6,386 nucleotides of DNA, taken from the NCBI GenBank assembly GCA_945875065.1, contig CAMCJC010000157.1, positions 1 to 6,386 of the forward strand. Direction: 5' to 3'. This DNA is from an uncultured Propionibacteriaceae bacterium (GTDB taxonomy: Bacteria > Actinomycetota > Actinomycetes > Propionibacteriales > Propionibacteriaceae). The notes below the pieces were generated by a model. That model was not told where the DNA came from and searched no databases. It saw only the letters and a program-made list of their open reading frames with translations. Shown in pieces: positions 1-5,688 of the stretch. Numbering within the stretch: the first letter of the stretch is position 1; each line of letters begins with the position of its first letter. Position numbers and translations under genes: made by a program.

Positions 1-41
1 GAACACCTCCCAAACCTAAACCCAACACACAATCTTGTTTA

Positions 42-440
42 ATGTCGGCCATAGCCACCGGAGACATCGGACTCGTCCGAGCCTCCACGATGGCCTCGTG
101 GCTCTTGGCGGGCGGAGCCTTGCTCCCCTTTATTTGTCACGAATGGGCTCATGCCGTGGTAGCACTGAGAGACGCTGGAGTGCATGGCTTGCGCATCGAA
201 TGCACCCTGTGGCGTATAAGTATCGATCCTCTTGGATCGATGACTCGCCTGCACGCCATACTGACCGCGTTGTCTGGACCGCTATTTTGCGCCTCTATCG
301 GCGTGCTTCTTTGGCTCGCCGGCCATTCACTAGTAGCGTTCTCATTCACCGCCCACTTGATATTCCTCCTCCCTTGCTTCGGCGATGGCCGAGCCGTGAT
401 CACCGCGATAGTAGGACCACCTCCCAAGGTCACTCCATAG
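42..440 (+). CDS. Small M50-like (site-2 protease type) membrane metalloprotease
   Basis: The frame encodes a hydrophobic protein of about 132 residues. HEWAH at residues 33-37 fits the HExxH zinc motif and lies at the end of the first predicted membrane segment (about 18-40). SGPL at 78-81 opens a second segment (72-93), and LLPCFGDGR at 109-117 follows a third (97-112). HExxH, then a (A/S)GP stretch, then a late DG in a hydrophobic context is the order of the M50 intramembrane metalloproteases, where the two histidines and the late aspartate bind zinc. The usual N-x-x-P-x4-DG is altered: there is no clear asparagine, and proline to aspartate is one residue shorter. The protein is very short for M50 and ends soon after DG. 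The ATG at 42 has no Shine-Dalgarno sequence and the frame is open to base 3, so the true start may be outside the window. The M50 link is inferred from motifs; activity and substrate are unknown. Confidence 0.6.
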   Translation: MSAIATGDIGLVRASTMASWLLAGGALLPFICHEWAHAVVALRDAGVHGLRIECTLWRISIDPLGSMTRLHAILTALSGPLFCASIGVLLWLAGHSLVAFSFTAHLIFLLPCFGDGRAVITAIVGPPPKVTP

Positions 441-868
441 AGCAGCTCGACTCGGAGGACTCATTATCCATCCGTATCTGGCGCACTAGGCCGCTCGCAG
501 CGCCACCTCAGCCTACGGCACAGTATCGAACGACGTAGTGGTAGCCCGCTCCATCCACCCGCCAGAAGCCGGTGTGCAGTGCGTGGCACGTCCGATGTCG
601 CCGCGAAGCCTTGGGTGGTTATTACTGCACAGCCCAGTGGTTGACGCCCGCTGGCCCACAGCTGTTGGCGGGCGGAGTCACGGTTCCAGCCGACCACCTC
701 GCCCACCTTCCAGAAACCACCCCTTGTTCCTCCGACGCTGCCGCGTCCGCAGCGGCATGCTTCGTTGGTCACCTCGACCCCGGCCTGCATCGACACACCC
801 TCGCCATCCATACCCCATCGTCGCCACAGACCCGCCAGATCCCATGAGGCAACGTATGTAAGACACGA
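441..868. other. Gene-free stretch after the M50-like gene
   Basis: Several open frames exist on both strands here, including a 137-codon one on the minus strand and a 107-codon one on the plus strand. Their translations are rich in Arg, Pro, Gly and Ser, have no recognisable motif, and lack ribosome sites. I see no convincing gene, RNA gene or repeat array. The stretch may be decayed coding DNA, but I could not match it to any family. Confidence 0.5.
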
Positions 869-971
869 CCCCGCCACACGGGGACTGTGCGTGAGTCTCG
901 TCGAAGACTCGCCCCAAGCTTCGCTGCGCTTGGCCCCGACAACGCGTCACCTGCGACCCGGGCCTACGGCC
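869..971 (+). other. Cluster of four short hairpins upstream of the SPFH operon
   Basis: Four perfect short inverted repeats lie within about 100 bases. They are CCCCG/CGGGG (869-883, loop 5), GAGTCT/AGACTC (893-910, loop 6), CCAAGC/GCTTGG (914-933, loop 8) and GGCC/GGCC (961-971, loop 3). None is followed by a run of T, so they are not classic intrinsic terminators. They could end transcription from the left, form a structured RNA, or be remnants of palindromic repeats. In GC-rich DNA one or two such stems are expected by chance; the density is what stands out. Confidence 0.35.
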
Positions 972-980
972 TCATTAATC

Positions 981-999
981 TGATATCATATTACTATCA
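981..999. promoter_or_regulatory. Candidate operator with TATCA half-sites ahead of the SPFH operon
   Basis: The AT-rich 19-base stretch TGATATCATATTACTATCA sits in GC-rich surroundings 17 bases before the SPFH start. It contains the palindrome TGATATCA (981-988) and a further TATCA (995-999), giving three copies of a five-base half-site, one inverted. The outer TGATA and TATCA form an inverted repeat with a 9-base spacer. RHH regulators of the Arc/MetJ class bind short, repeated half-sites of this kind, and the second gene of this operon encodes such a protein, so self-regulation is a natural reading. TATCAT or TATTAC could also serve as a -10 element, so a bound repressor would block the promoter. 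Binding itself is inference. Confidence 0.5.
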
Positions 1000-1016
1000 G
1001 CTTAGAAGGAGGAGAC

Positions 1017-1916
1017 ATGACTGCACCCACTGCGCAGGAACCCACCGTCGATATCCAGGAGCGTGAAGCCTGGCGCATCTCGGGCTGGATCGCCGTGCTG
1101 GTGTTGCTCCTGTTCATCGCCTGGCTCGCGGTCAGCGTGTTCTTTATGGCGACCGGACAGGAGACGATCGGGGCCATCAACTTGGTCGTCAGCGTCGTGC
1201 TGGCGGTCGCGCCGCTGTCCGGACTGGTCTTGGTCAGCCCCGGCGAGGCGAAGGTAATCGAGTTCTTCGGAGCCTACATCGGCACCGTCCGCACCCCGGG
1301 CTTCTGGCTGGTGCGCCCGTTCTCGGTAAACAAGAAGGTCTCGGTAAAGGTTCACAACTTCGAGACGAGCCAGCTCAAGGTCAACGACGCCGACGGCAAC
1401 CCCATCGACATCGCCGCGATCGTCGTGTGGCAGGTCGACGACACCGCCCAGGCCCAGTACGCCGTCGAGGACCACCAGGACTTCGTCCACGTCCAAGCCG
1501 AGGCTGCGCTCCGCCACGTCGCGATGAGCCACCCCTACGATAACGACGCCCACGAGATCACCCTCCGCGGTGACACCGAGGTGATCGCCAGGGAGATGGC
1601 TGACGAGGTCGCGGCCCGCATCGCGCTAGCCGGCCTGAAGGTCGTCGAGACCCGCATCTCGTCGCTCGCCTACGCGCCCGAGATCGCCCAGGCGATGCTG
1701 CAGCGCCAGCAGGCCAGCGCCATCATCGCCGCCCGCGAGAAGATCGTCGAAGGCGCCGTCTCCATGGTTCAGGACGCCTTGACCAAGCTGGAGGAGCAGA
1801 ACGTCGTCACCCTCGACGATGAGCGTCGCGCCGCGATGGTCTCCAACCTCCTGGTGGTCCTGTGCGGCGACTCCCGCGCCACCCCGATCGTCAACACCGG
1901 GTCGCTCTACCAGTGA
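1017..1916 (+). CDS. SPFH/band-7 domain membrane protein
   Basis: This is a 299-residue member of the stomatin/prohibitin/flotillin/HflK-C superfamily. Such proteins form oligomeric scaffolds on membranes and often affect membrane organisation or proteolysis; the specific role of this one is unknown. Two membrane segments are visible at about residues 22-46 and 53-73. The SPFH domain begins at VSPGEAKVIEFFGAYIGTVR (73-92), continues with the TPGFWLVRPF turn, and runs to about residue 245. It includes the conserved DGNPIDIAAIVVWQV strand region and ends in an Ala/Gln-rich helix (AQAMLQRQQASAIIAAREKI) of the oligomerising type. The start is secure: AAGGAGG at 1006-1012 lies four bases before the ATG. 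The stop overlaps the GTG start of the next gene, which implies translational coupling. The family call is firm; the physiological function is not known. Confidence 0.92.
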   Translation: MTAPTAQEPTVDIQEREAWRISGWIAVLVLLLFIAWLAVSVFFMATGQETIGAINLVVSVVLAVAPLSGLVLVSPGEAKVIEFFGAYIGTVRTPGFWLVRPFSVNKKVSVKVHNFETSQLKVNDADGNPIDIAAIVVWQVDDTAQAQYAVEDHQDFVHVQAEAALRHVAMSHPYDNDAHEITLRGDTEVIAREMADEVAARIALAGLKVVETRISSLAYAPEIAQAMLQRQQASAIIAAREKIVEGAVSMVQDALTKLEEQNVVTLDDERRAAMVSNLLVVLCGDSRATPIVNTGSLYQ

Positions 1917-2128
1917 CCCCCGCCCCGAAGGACCGGCCGGAGCGCAAGCAGGTGTTGCTCCGGCTGGACCCGTCGGTCCACGCGGCCCTCGCCAAATGGG
2001 CCTCCGACGAGCTGCGGTCGGTCAACTCGCAGATCGAATACCTGCTCCGCGACGCACTAAGCAAGGCGGGCCGCCTCCCGAAGGAAGCGGCCCCCATGCG
2101 CCGCCCCGGACGTCCGCCCGCCGACTAA
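1913..2128 (+). CDS. Arc-like ribbon-helix-helix DNA-binding protein
   Basis: This 71-residue protein has the ribbon-helix-helix layout of Arc/MetJ/CopG regulators. A basic N-terminus leads into the beta strand KQVLLRLD (residues 12-19), helix A SVHAALAKWASDEL (21-34), and helix B SVNSQIEYLLRDAL (36-49), with Asn38 at the start of helix B. The C-terminus is a short Pro/Arg-rich tail. RHH proteins dimerise and insert the paired strands into the DNA major groove. I chose GTG at 1913 because it overlaps the SPFH stop as GTGA. An ATG at 1862 in the same frame would add 17 residues inside the SPFH gene that do not belong to the fold. From memory, a similar SPFH plus Arc-like pairing occurs in other actinobacteria. 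It is more likely a local regulator of the operon than a toxin partner, since no toxin gene is present. Its stop overlaps that of the convergent debranching-enzyme gene. Confidence 0.85.
   Translation: MTPAPKDRPERKQVLLRLDPSVHAALAKWASDELRSVNSQIEYLLRDALSKAGRLPKEAAPMRRPGRPPAD
2068..2093. repeat. GGGCCGC/GCGGCCC inverted repeat inside the RHH gene
   Basis: A perfect 7-base inverted repeat with a 12-base loop lies in the last third of the RHH gene, just before the convergent junction. All paired bases are G or C, so the RNA stem would be stable, but no T-run follows on either side. It could help stop minus-strand transcription leaving the debranching-enzyme gene, or be a by-product of GC-rich codons. 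Confidence 0.3.
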
Positions 2129-2145
2129 TCGGCGTGACGGACGTC
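2109..2145. terminator. Bidirectional hairpin with both convergent stop codons in its loop
   Basis: GACGTCCG (2109-2116) pairs perfectly with CGGACGTC (2138-2145). Inside it, CGCCGA (2119-2124) pairs with TCGGCG (2129-2134) around a CTAA loop, leaving a small 2/3-base internal loop. The CTAA loop holds TAA, the stop of the RHH gene, and on the other strand TAG, the stop of the debranching enzyme. The hairpin is equally strong in both directions and sits where two converging transcripts must end. There is no T-run, so it would be a U-less stem of the kind proposed in actinobacteria rather than a classic intrinsic terminator. The structure is directly visible; terminator activity is inferred. 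Confidence 0.5.
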
Positions 2146-4500
2146 GGCCCACTGCGGGAGTTCGCGTGACCCGTCGGGGGTTTCGTCGTCGTGCCACACG
2201 ACGATCGACCACGGCGCCACCTTCGTGGTGCCCTCGACAATCATGCCGGTCCCCTCGTCCCAGCAGTTACCCGCGGGCTCGGCCCAGGTGGCGGTGTCGA
2301 TGAGGCGACGCCACACCCGCCCCTCACCCGACGGCACCACCTGGAAGTCAACCTCCACGTCGGCCATGTTGATCATCGCGTAGAAGTTGTCTCCCGGAGC
2401 GTTGATATAGACGCTGACGGCGCGGTCGCCGTCCTTCGGGCTGCCCTCCAGCGACGGGGTGTGGAACAGGTAAGACACGTCGACGTCGTCGGGGATCATG
2501 TCACCATACTGCTTGGAATGCAGCGCGTCGTGGCGCTGCCGCAGGTTCGCAACGAAAGTCGCGAACCGGAACTGCCCGTTGACATGCGGTTCCGTCTCAT
2601 AGACACCGAGGTTGTCGTGGTACGACGCATCGTCCATACCCGCCACGACCTCCACCCGCTGGGGCGCGTTCGTCGGAATCATCTCGTAATTGTTCCGCAT
2701 CGCGACGGTGTTCAGGGCCCACGGGTTGTTGTTGCCGTTCTGGGTGCGGCCAAACTCGTCACCCGCGACGATCATTGGCACCCCCCGCGAGAGGAACAAC
2801 ACCGTGAAGAAGTTCCGAAGCCGCTGCCGACGCAGCGCCTGGGAGCCGCCGGAGTCCCACGACAGGTTGTCATCGGAGCCGCCGTCGGAGGGTCCGAACG
2901 GGTGCGGCTGGTCGTTAACCTTGTTTTGGTAGCTGACCAGATCCGCCATGTTGAAGCCGTCGTGGGCGTCGATGAAGTTGATGGTCTTCTGCGGCCCGCC
3001 GTTGTCGGCGAAATGGTGGTGGTCGCCGTTGATCATGTCCAGGAAGGCGACGGTGTTGCCATCCCCCTTGCAGAAGCGACGGGCGGCGTCGCGGTAGCGG
3101 CCGTTCCACTCGCCCCAGCCGCGCGGGAAGTTCCCGACCTCGTAGCCCCACAGGTCCCACGCCTCCGCGATGACTTCGATACTCTCGGACTCCGCAAACT
3201 CGGCGATGGAGACGAGCAGCGGGTGGTCGGTGAAGAAGCGCTTCTGGTTGGCCCAATCGTCGGGGGCGGCCTCTTCGGGCTTGCGGCCCAGCACGGTGGC
3301 CAGGTCGAAGCGGAAGCCGTCGACACCCATCTCGATCGTCCAGTGCCGCAGCGAATCAAGGACCATCTGCTGTGCTGCGGGCGAGGAGTAGTTGAGTTGG
3401 TTCGAGGTGCCGGTGGCGCCGTCGACGATCGCGTGTTGCGACGTCATCACGTAGTACTCGCTGGCGGCAAAACCTCCGAGCGAGGTGAAACCGACGGTGT
3501 TCGGGTCACCGTTCCAGTTGCCGCCCTCCGCGGTGTGGTTGTAGACGACGTCGAGGTAGACCTCCATGCCTGCCGCATGGAATGCCCCGACCATCTCCTG
3601 GAACTCGCGCGTCGGCCCTCCGGGGGACTTGTCGAACGAGTAGTTCCGGTTGGGGGCGAAGAACGAGAGCGTCATGTACCCCCACGAGTTGGTGGCCCCG
3701 TCCCGCGACGACTCCGAGTTGTTGGTCTCATGGATCGGAAGCAACTCGAGGGTGGTGACGCCGAGAGCCTTCAGGTAGGGCACCATCAGCCCGACGCCCT
3801 TATAGGTGCCGAGGTACTCCTCCGGGATGTCCGCGACATCCTCGAAGCGAGGCTCCTGCCGGAGCAGGGTTCCGAGGTGCACCACCGACGGGTGCCCGAC
3901 CAGCTGCGAGACCGACGCCTCGTAGATCGCGGCCCGCTCCTGCGGCAGCCTCGGTTTACTGAACGGCGGCGTCGTGGGCTGGATGATGATGCCCTTGGGT
4001 GCGATGTGAGCGGTGTCCGCTTGGCGCCGCGGCGCGCCGCGGTAGTCGTCTGGCCCGGTGCCGAACGCACCGCCGTCGAGCCCGGTTTCCAGGATCGCGT
4101 CGGCATACATCGAGTGCGTGACCTCTCGGGCATAAGGGTCGAACAGCACCTTATTGGGGTTGAAGCGGTTGCCCTCCTCGTCGATGTCGGCGACGAAGCC
4201 GGCGGCGCTGCCCGGGGTCCACTCCTCGACATGCGGCCAGTTCCGGCCCCATGCACGGTAGGCGTACAGGTCACGGGCGGCGGCCCCGGCGATTTTGGCC
4301 CGCCACACGCCGTCGGCACCGAGAACAGGCAGGAACGTCGCGACTGCGTCGCCGCCGAGTGCCTGGTCGTAAAAGTCGAGCTGGAGCCTGGTGGCCTGCG
4401 GCGCGTACACGGCGAACGTGACGCCGTCGTCAACGACATGCGCGCCAAGCGGCCAGTCGGCCTGCCCCCACGTCTCAGGGGCTACGGAAACCTTATCCAT
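2125..4500 (-). CDS. glgX: GH13 glycogen debranching enzyme / isoamylase (CBM48-GH13)
   Basis: This 791-residue cytoplasmic enzyme should hydrolyse alpha-1,6 branch links in glycogen or limit dextrins during storage-glucan breakdown. An N-terminal CBM48 domain is recognisable at residues 16-85 (WPLGA, then VTFAVYAPQATRLQLDFYD). The GH13 barrel carries the four conserved regions: DVVYNH (317-322), GFRFDLA (395-401, nucleophile Asp399), IAEAWD (444-449, acid/base Glu446) and FIDAHDGF (509-516, Asp514). AHDGF, LVSYQNKVN, NLSWDSGG and GDEFGRTQNGNNN are typical of isoamylase/GlgX enzymes rather than alpha-amylases. A beta-rich domain closes the protein from about 690. There is no signal peptide. 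I chose ATG at 4500 because GGGAGG lies 8 bases upstream; the 38-codon extension to 4614 is Arg-rich and lacks family features. At 791 residues it is longer than typical GlgX (about 650-720), mainly through extra sequence between CBM48 and the barrel (about 125-240). The symbol is by family; an isoamylase (TreX-like) role is possible. Confidence 0.9.
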   Translation of the reverse strand: MDKVSVAPETWGQADWPLGAHVVDDGVTFAVYAPQATRLQLDFYDQALGGDAVATFLPVLGADGVWRAKIAGAAARDLYAYRAWGRNWPHVEEWTPGSAAGFVADIDEEGNRFNPNKVLFDPYAREVTHSMYADAILETGLDGGAFGTGPDDYRGAPRRQADTAHIAPKGIIIQPTTPPFSKPRLPQERAAIYEASVSQLVGHPSVVHLGTLLRQEPRFEDVADIPEEYLGTYKGVGLMVPYLKALGVTTLELLPIHETNNSESSRDGATNSWGYMTLSFFAPNRNYSFDKSPGGPTREFQEMVGAFHAAGMEVYLDVVYNHTAEGGNWNGDPNTVGFTSLGGFAASEYYVMTSQHAIVDGATGTSNQLNYSSPAAQQMVLDSLRHWTIEMGVDGFRFDLATVLGRKPEEAAPDDWANQKRFFTDHPLLVSIAEFAESESIEVIAEAWDLWGYEVGNFPRGWGEWNGRYRDAARRFCKGDGNTVAFLDMINGDHHHFADNGGPQKTINFIDAHDGFNMADLVSYQNKVNDQPHPFGPSDGGSDDNLSWDSGGSQALRRQRLRNFFTVLFLSRGVPMIVAGDEFGRTQNGNNNPWALNTVAMRNNYEMIPTNAPQRVEVVAGMDDASYHDNLGVYETEPHVNGQFRFATFVANLRQRHDALHSKQYGDMIPDDVDVSYLFHTPSLEGSPKDGDRAVSVYINAPGDNFYAMINMADVEVDFQVVPSGEGRVWRRLIDTATWAEPAGNCWDEGTGMIVEGTTKVAPWSIVVWHDDETPDGSRELPQWADVRHAD

Positions 4501-4508
4501 GCCCCCAT

Positions 4509-4514
4509 CCTCCC
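4509..4514 (-). promoter_or_regulatory. Ribosome binding site deciding the debranching-enzyme start
   Basis: On the minus strand GGGAGG lies eight bases before the ATG at 4500. No comparable site precedes the upstream in-frame ATG at 4614, so this element fixes the start. Confidence 0.75.
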
Positions 4515-4541
4515 ACGCCGAACGCCGCCGGAGGCGGGATC

Positions 4542-4562
4542 GCGTCGTCCGGACGGCGACGC
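4542..4562 (-). promoter_or_regulatory. Hairpin in the debranching-enzyme leader
   Basis: GCGTCG and CGACGC form a perfect 6-base stem around a 9-base loop, 41 bases before the start codon and overlapping the palindrome CGTCCGGACG (4546-4555). It could be a leader hairpin or an operator. I could not assign a clear -35/-10 promoter between the start codon and about 4650. The functional reading is weak. Confidence 0.25.
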
Positions 4563-4681
4563 TGCGGCACCCGCTGGCAGGCGGAAGCAACGCCCTCTTT
4601 GACCGGCCGGCCACCTAAGATCAGCTTTTACAAGCACTCCGACTCCTGCGAAAGTCGATCCCGTACCAGACGAAAACCCCA

Positions 4682-5042
4682 GTGACCGCCAGAAAGCCAA
4701 GGAACTCCGGCTCCCCTCCGCGCGCCCAGACCAAAACAACCACCGCCGCCGTCATCGGCATCGTCCTGGGCTCCTGCCTGCTGACAAGCGGCTTCCCCCT
4801 GCGTTGAGGGTAGGGCTCCTCGACGGCGACTCGACCACCACGCTCCACCAACTATCCGAGGTCCTGGGGTGGTTCTGCATTCTCGTCTTCGCCATGCTCA
4901 CGGTCGGCGGTGTGGCCCTTGGAGCGGCATCGGCTACCTGAGAGGCGAACGCTACACTTGGCTCGCTGTCGGTCTCGTATCCTCGGGATGCGCTCTATGG
5001 CCCGGAAGAGTCGCCACGGGCATCAGTAGCGGCAAGGCTTAA
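4682..5042 (+). pseudogene. Frameshifted remnant of a paralogue of the 5152-5688 membrane protein
   Basis: Three successive plus-strand frames join to give a protein like the N-terminal two-thirds of the next gene's product. Frame 1, possibly from GTG at 4682, gives TTAAVIGIVLGSCLLTSG, which aligns with ATAASVLGIITGSLLLLVS (residues 27-45), then hits TGA at 4805. Frame 2 gives EVLGWFCILVFAMLTVGG, aligning with SALGWLMVAAFILGVTSLAG (70-89), and hits TGA at 4939. Frame 3, one base shifted from about 4925, gives GIGYLRGERYTWLAVGLVSS, aligning with GIGFLSGNRHKLLLTSSLAT (90-109), and ends at TAA 5040. The 71-base gap between blocks 1 and 2 matches the 75 bases in the intact gene. The fourth membrane segment is missing. 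No convincing start or ribosome site remains. Sequencing errors could explain one frameshift but less easily two plus the lost C-terminus. DNA similarity is low, so the copies diverged long ago. Confidence 0.65.
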
Positions 5043-5087
5043 TCGCCAACCGCCAGGAGGGCGGCACCCCCGGAAGCAACCGACTAG

Positions 5088-5093
5088 TTGACA
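5088..5093 (+). promoter_or_regulatory. Candidate -35 box (TTGACA)
   Basis: A perfect TTGACA lies 58 bases before the ATG of the membrane-protein gene. No good -10 hexamer sits 16-18 bases downstream (that position reads CGCAAA or similar), so the promoter is incomplete by consensus and may need an activator. The flanking inverted repeat starts five bases after it. Confidence 0.35.
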
Positions 5094-5097
5094 CAAC

Positions 5098-5121
5098 CCA
5101 AGTTAGCATACGCAAACTTGG
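5098..5121. promoter_or_regulatory. Inverted repeat CCAAGTT-N10-AACTTGG, likely operator
   Basis: Perfect 7-base arms separated by 10 bases place the arm centres 17 bases apart, roughly one and a half helical turns. The element lies where a promoter spacer or -10 region would fall between TTGACA and the start of the membrane-protein gene. It could be a regulator site, or a weak terminator after the upstream pseudogene; no T-run follows. Confidence 0.4.
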
Positions 5122-5123
5122 TA

Positions 5124-5142
5124 ATCTATAGCCATCATAGAT
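5124..5142 (+). promoter_or_regulatory. Inverted repeat ATCTAT-N7-ATAGAT in the leader
   Basis: A perfect 6-base AT-rich inverted repeat with a 7-base loop ends one base before the weak ribosome site AAGG (5143-5146) and nine bases before the start codon. As RNA it could limit ribosome access; as DNA it could be a second operator or contain the -10 element (TAATCT or TATAGC). Confidence 0.3.
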
Positions 5143-5151
5143 AAGGCAAGC

Positions 5152-5688
5152 ATGACGAACGACAAACAACATATGTGCGGTTACGAGTTGGCCAAGCAAT
5201 GTAATCTACCCGCCGCTCGCCCTGACGAAGCCACGGCGGCTTCCGTGCTCGGCATCATCACTGGATCGCTCCTCCTTTTAGTATCCCTACAGTTCGCGAT
5301 CCTCTTGAGTGCCACGAGCGACAAGCCTCCGCAGGCCAGCCGCTACGCGGATCCGGACTCCGCACTCGGGTGGCTCATGGTCGCAGCGTTCATTCTGGGG
5401 GTCACCTCCCTGGCAGGTGGCATCGGGTTCCTGAGCGGCAATCGCCACAAGCTGCTCCTGACTTCGTCCCTCGCAACCGGAATAGCCTCCGTGTTCATTG
5501 TTCTCTGGCGGTGGGGACTTGTCCGGCAGGAGATTCGGCATTCCAGGGTCCAGGATTATGAAGTCCTGACCACCGCCAGCAATATCGCCGCCAGCAGTCT
5601 GCTGCCAGGATTCGTTACCATGATCTTTGGCTTCGTGACGACTTGGCTGCTTCTTAAGCCGGCCTCCGAGCACTGGCAGACAGGGTAG
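5152..5688 (+). CDS. Four-helix membrane protein of unknown function
   Basis: I do not recognise a named family. The 178-residue product has a short polar N-terminus with Cys9 and Cys17, then four predicted membrane segments at about 29-53, 71-94, 101-120 and 142-168. A polar stretch follows the first helix (residues 54-70) and a charged one the third (120-138, VRQEIRHSRVQDYE). Short Gly/Ala-rich helices of this kind occur in many small actinobacterial membrane proteins. AAGG five bases before the ATG is a modest ribosome site. Two inverted repeats and a TTGACA box precede it. A frameshifted homologue lies immediately upstream, so this was once a tandem pair or the second was gained separately. 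Coding is supported by the uninterrupted frame, the membrane pattern, and conservation of that pattern in the decayed copy. Function is unknown. Confidence 0.7.
   Translation: MTNDKQHMCGYELAKQCNLPAARPDEATAASVLGIITGSLLLLVSLQFAILLSATSDKPPQASRYADPDSALGWLMVAAFILGVTSLAGGIGFLSGNRHKLLLTSSLATGIASVFIVLWRWGLVRQEIRHSRVQDYEVLTTASNIAASSLLPGFVTMIFGFVTTWLLLKPASEHWQTG

Noticed and set aside
35..538. A 167-codon plus-strand frame overlapping the M50-like gene
   Set aside because: It is Arg/Ser-rich and low in structure, and it overlaps the frame with the HExxH motif and membrane segments, which is the better candidate.
104..678. A 13-base direct repeat, TTGGCGGGCGGAG, at about 105 and 665
   Set aside because: It occurs once inside the M50-like gene and once in gene-free DNA, with no extension on either side. 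A single short GC-rich match over this distance may be chance.
464..877. A 137-codon minus-strand frame in the gene-free region
   Set aside because: The composition is Gly/Arg/Trp-rich with no domain, start signal or neighbour support. I could not defend it as a gene.
1002..1553. A 183-codon minus-strand frame opposite the SPFH gene
   Set aside because: It is a shadow of the SPFH coding frame, rich in Val, Asp and Gly, without a ribosome site or motif.
1913..2128. The RHH protein as the antitoxin of a toxin-antitoxin pair
   Set aside because: Its fold fits antitoxins, but its partner is an SPFH membrane protein and no RelE, MazF, PIN or HicA-like toxin is encoded next to it.
2191..4602. An 803-codon plus-strand open frame opposite the debranching enzyme
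   Set aside because: Its translation is rich in Arg, Val, Asp and Gly with no family motif, while the minus strand carries complete CBM48 and GH13 motifs. It is an antisense shadow of a GC-rich gene.
4621..4851. A 76-codon minus-strand frame with a hydrophobic stretch
   Set aside because: It lies opposite the remnant that aligns with the downstream membrane protein on the plus strand. The hydrophobic pattern is explained by the antisense of that remnant.
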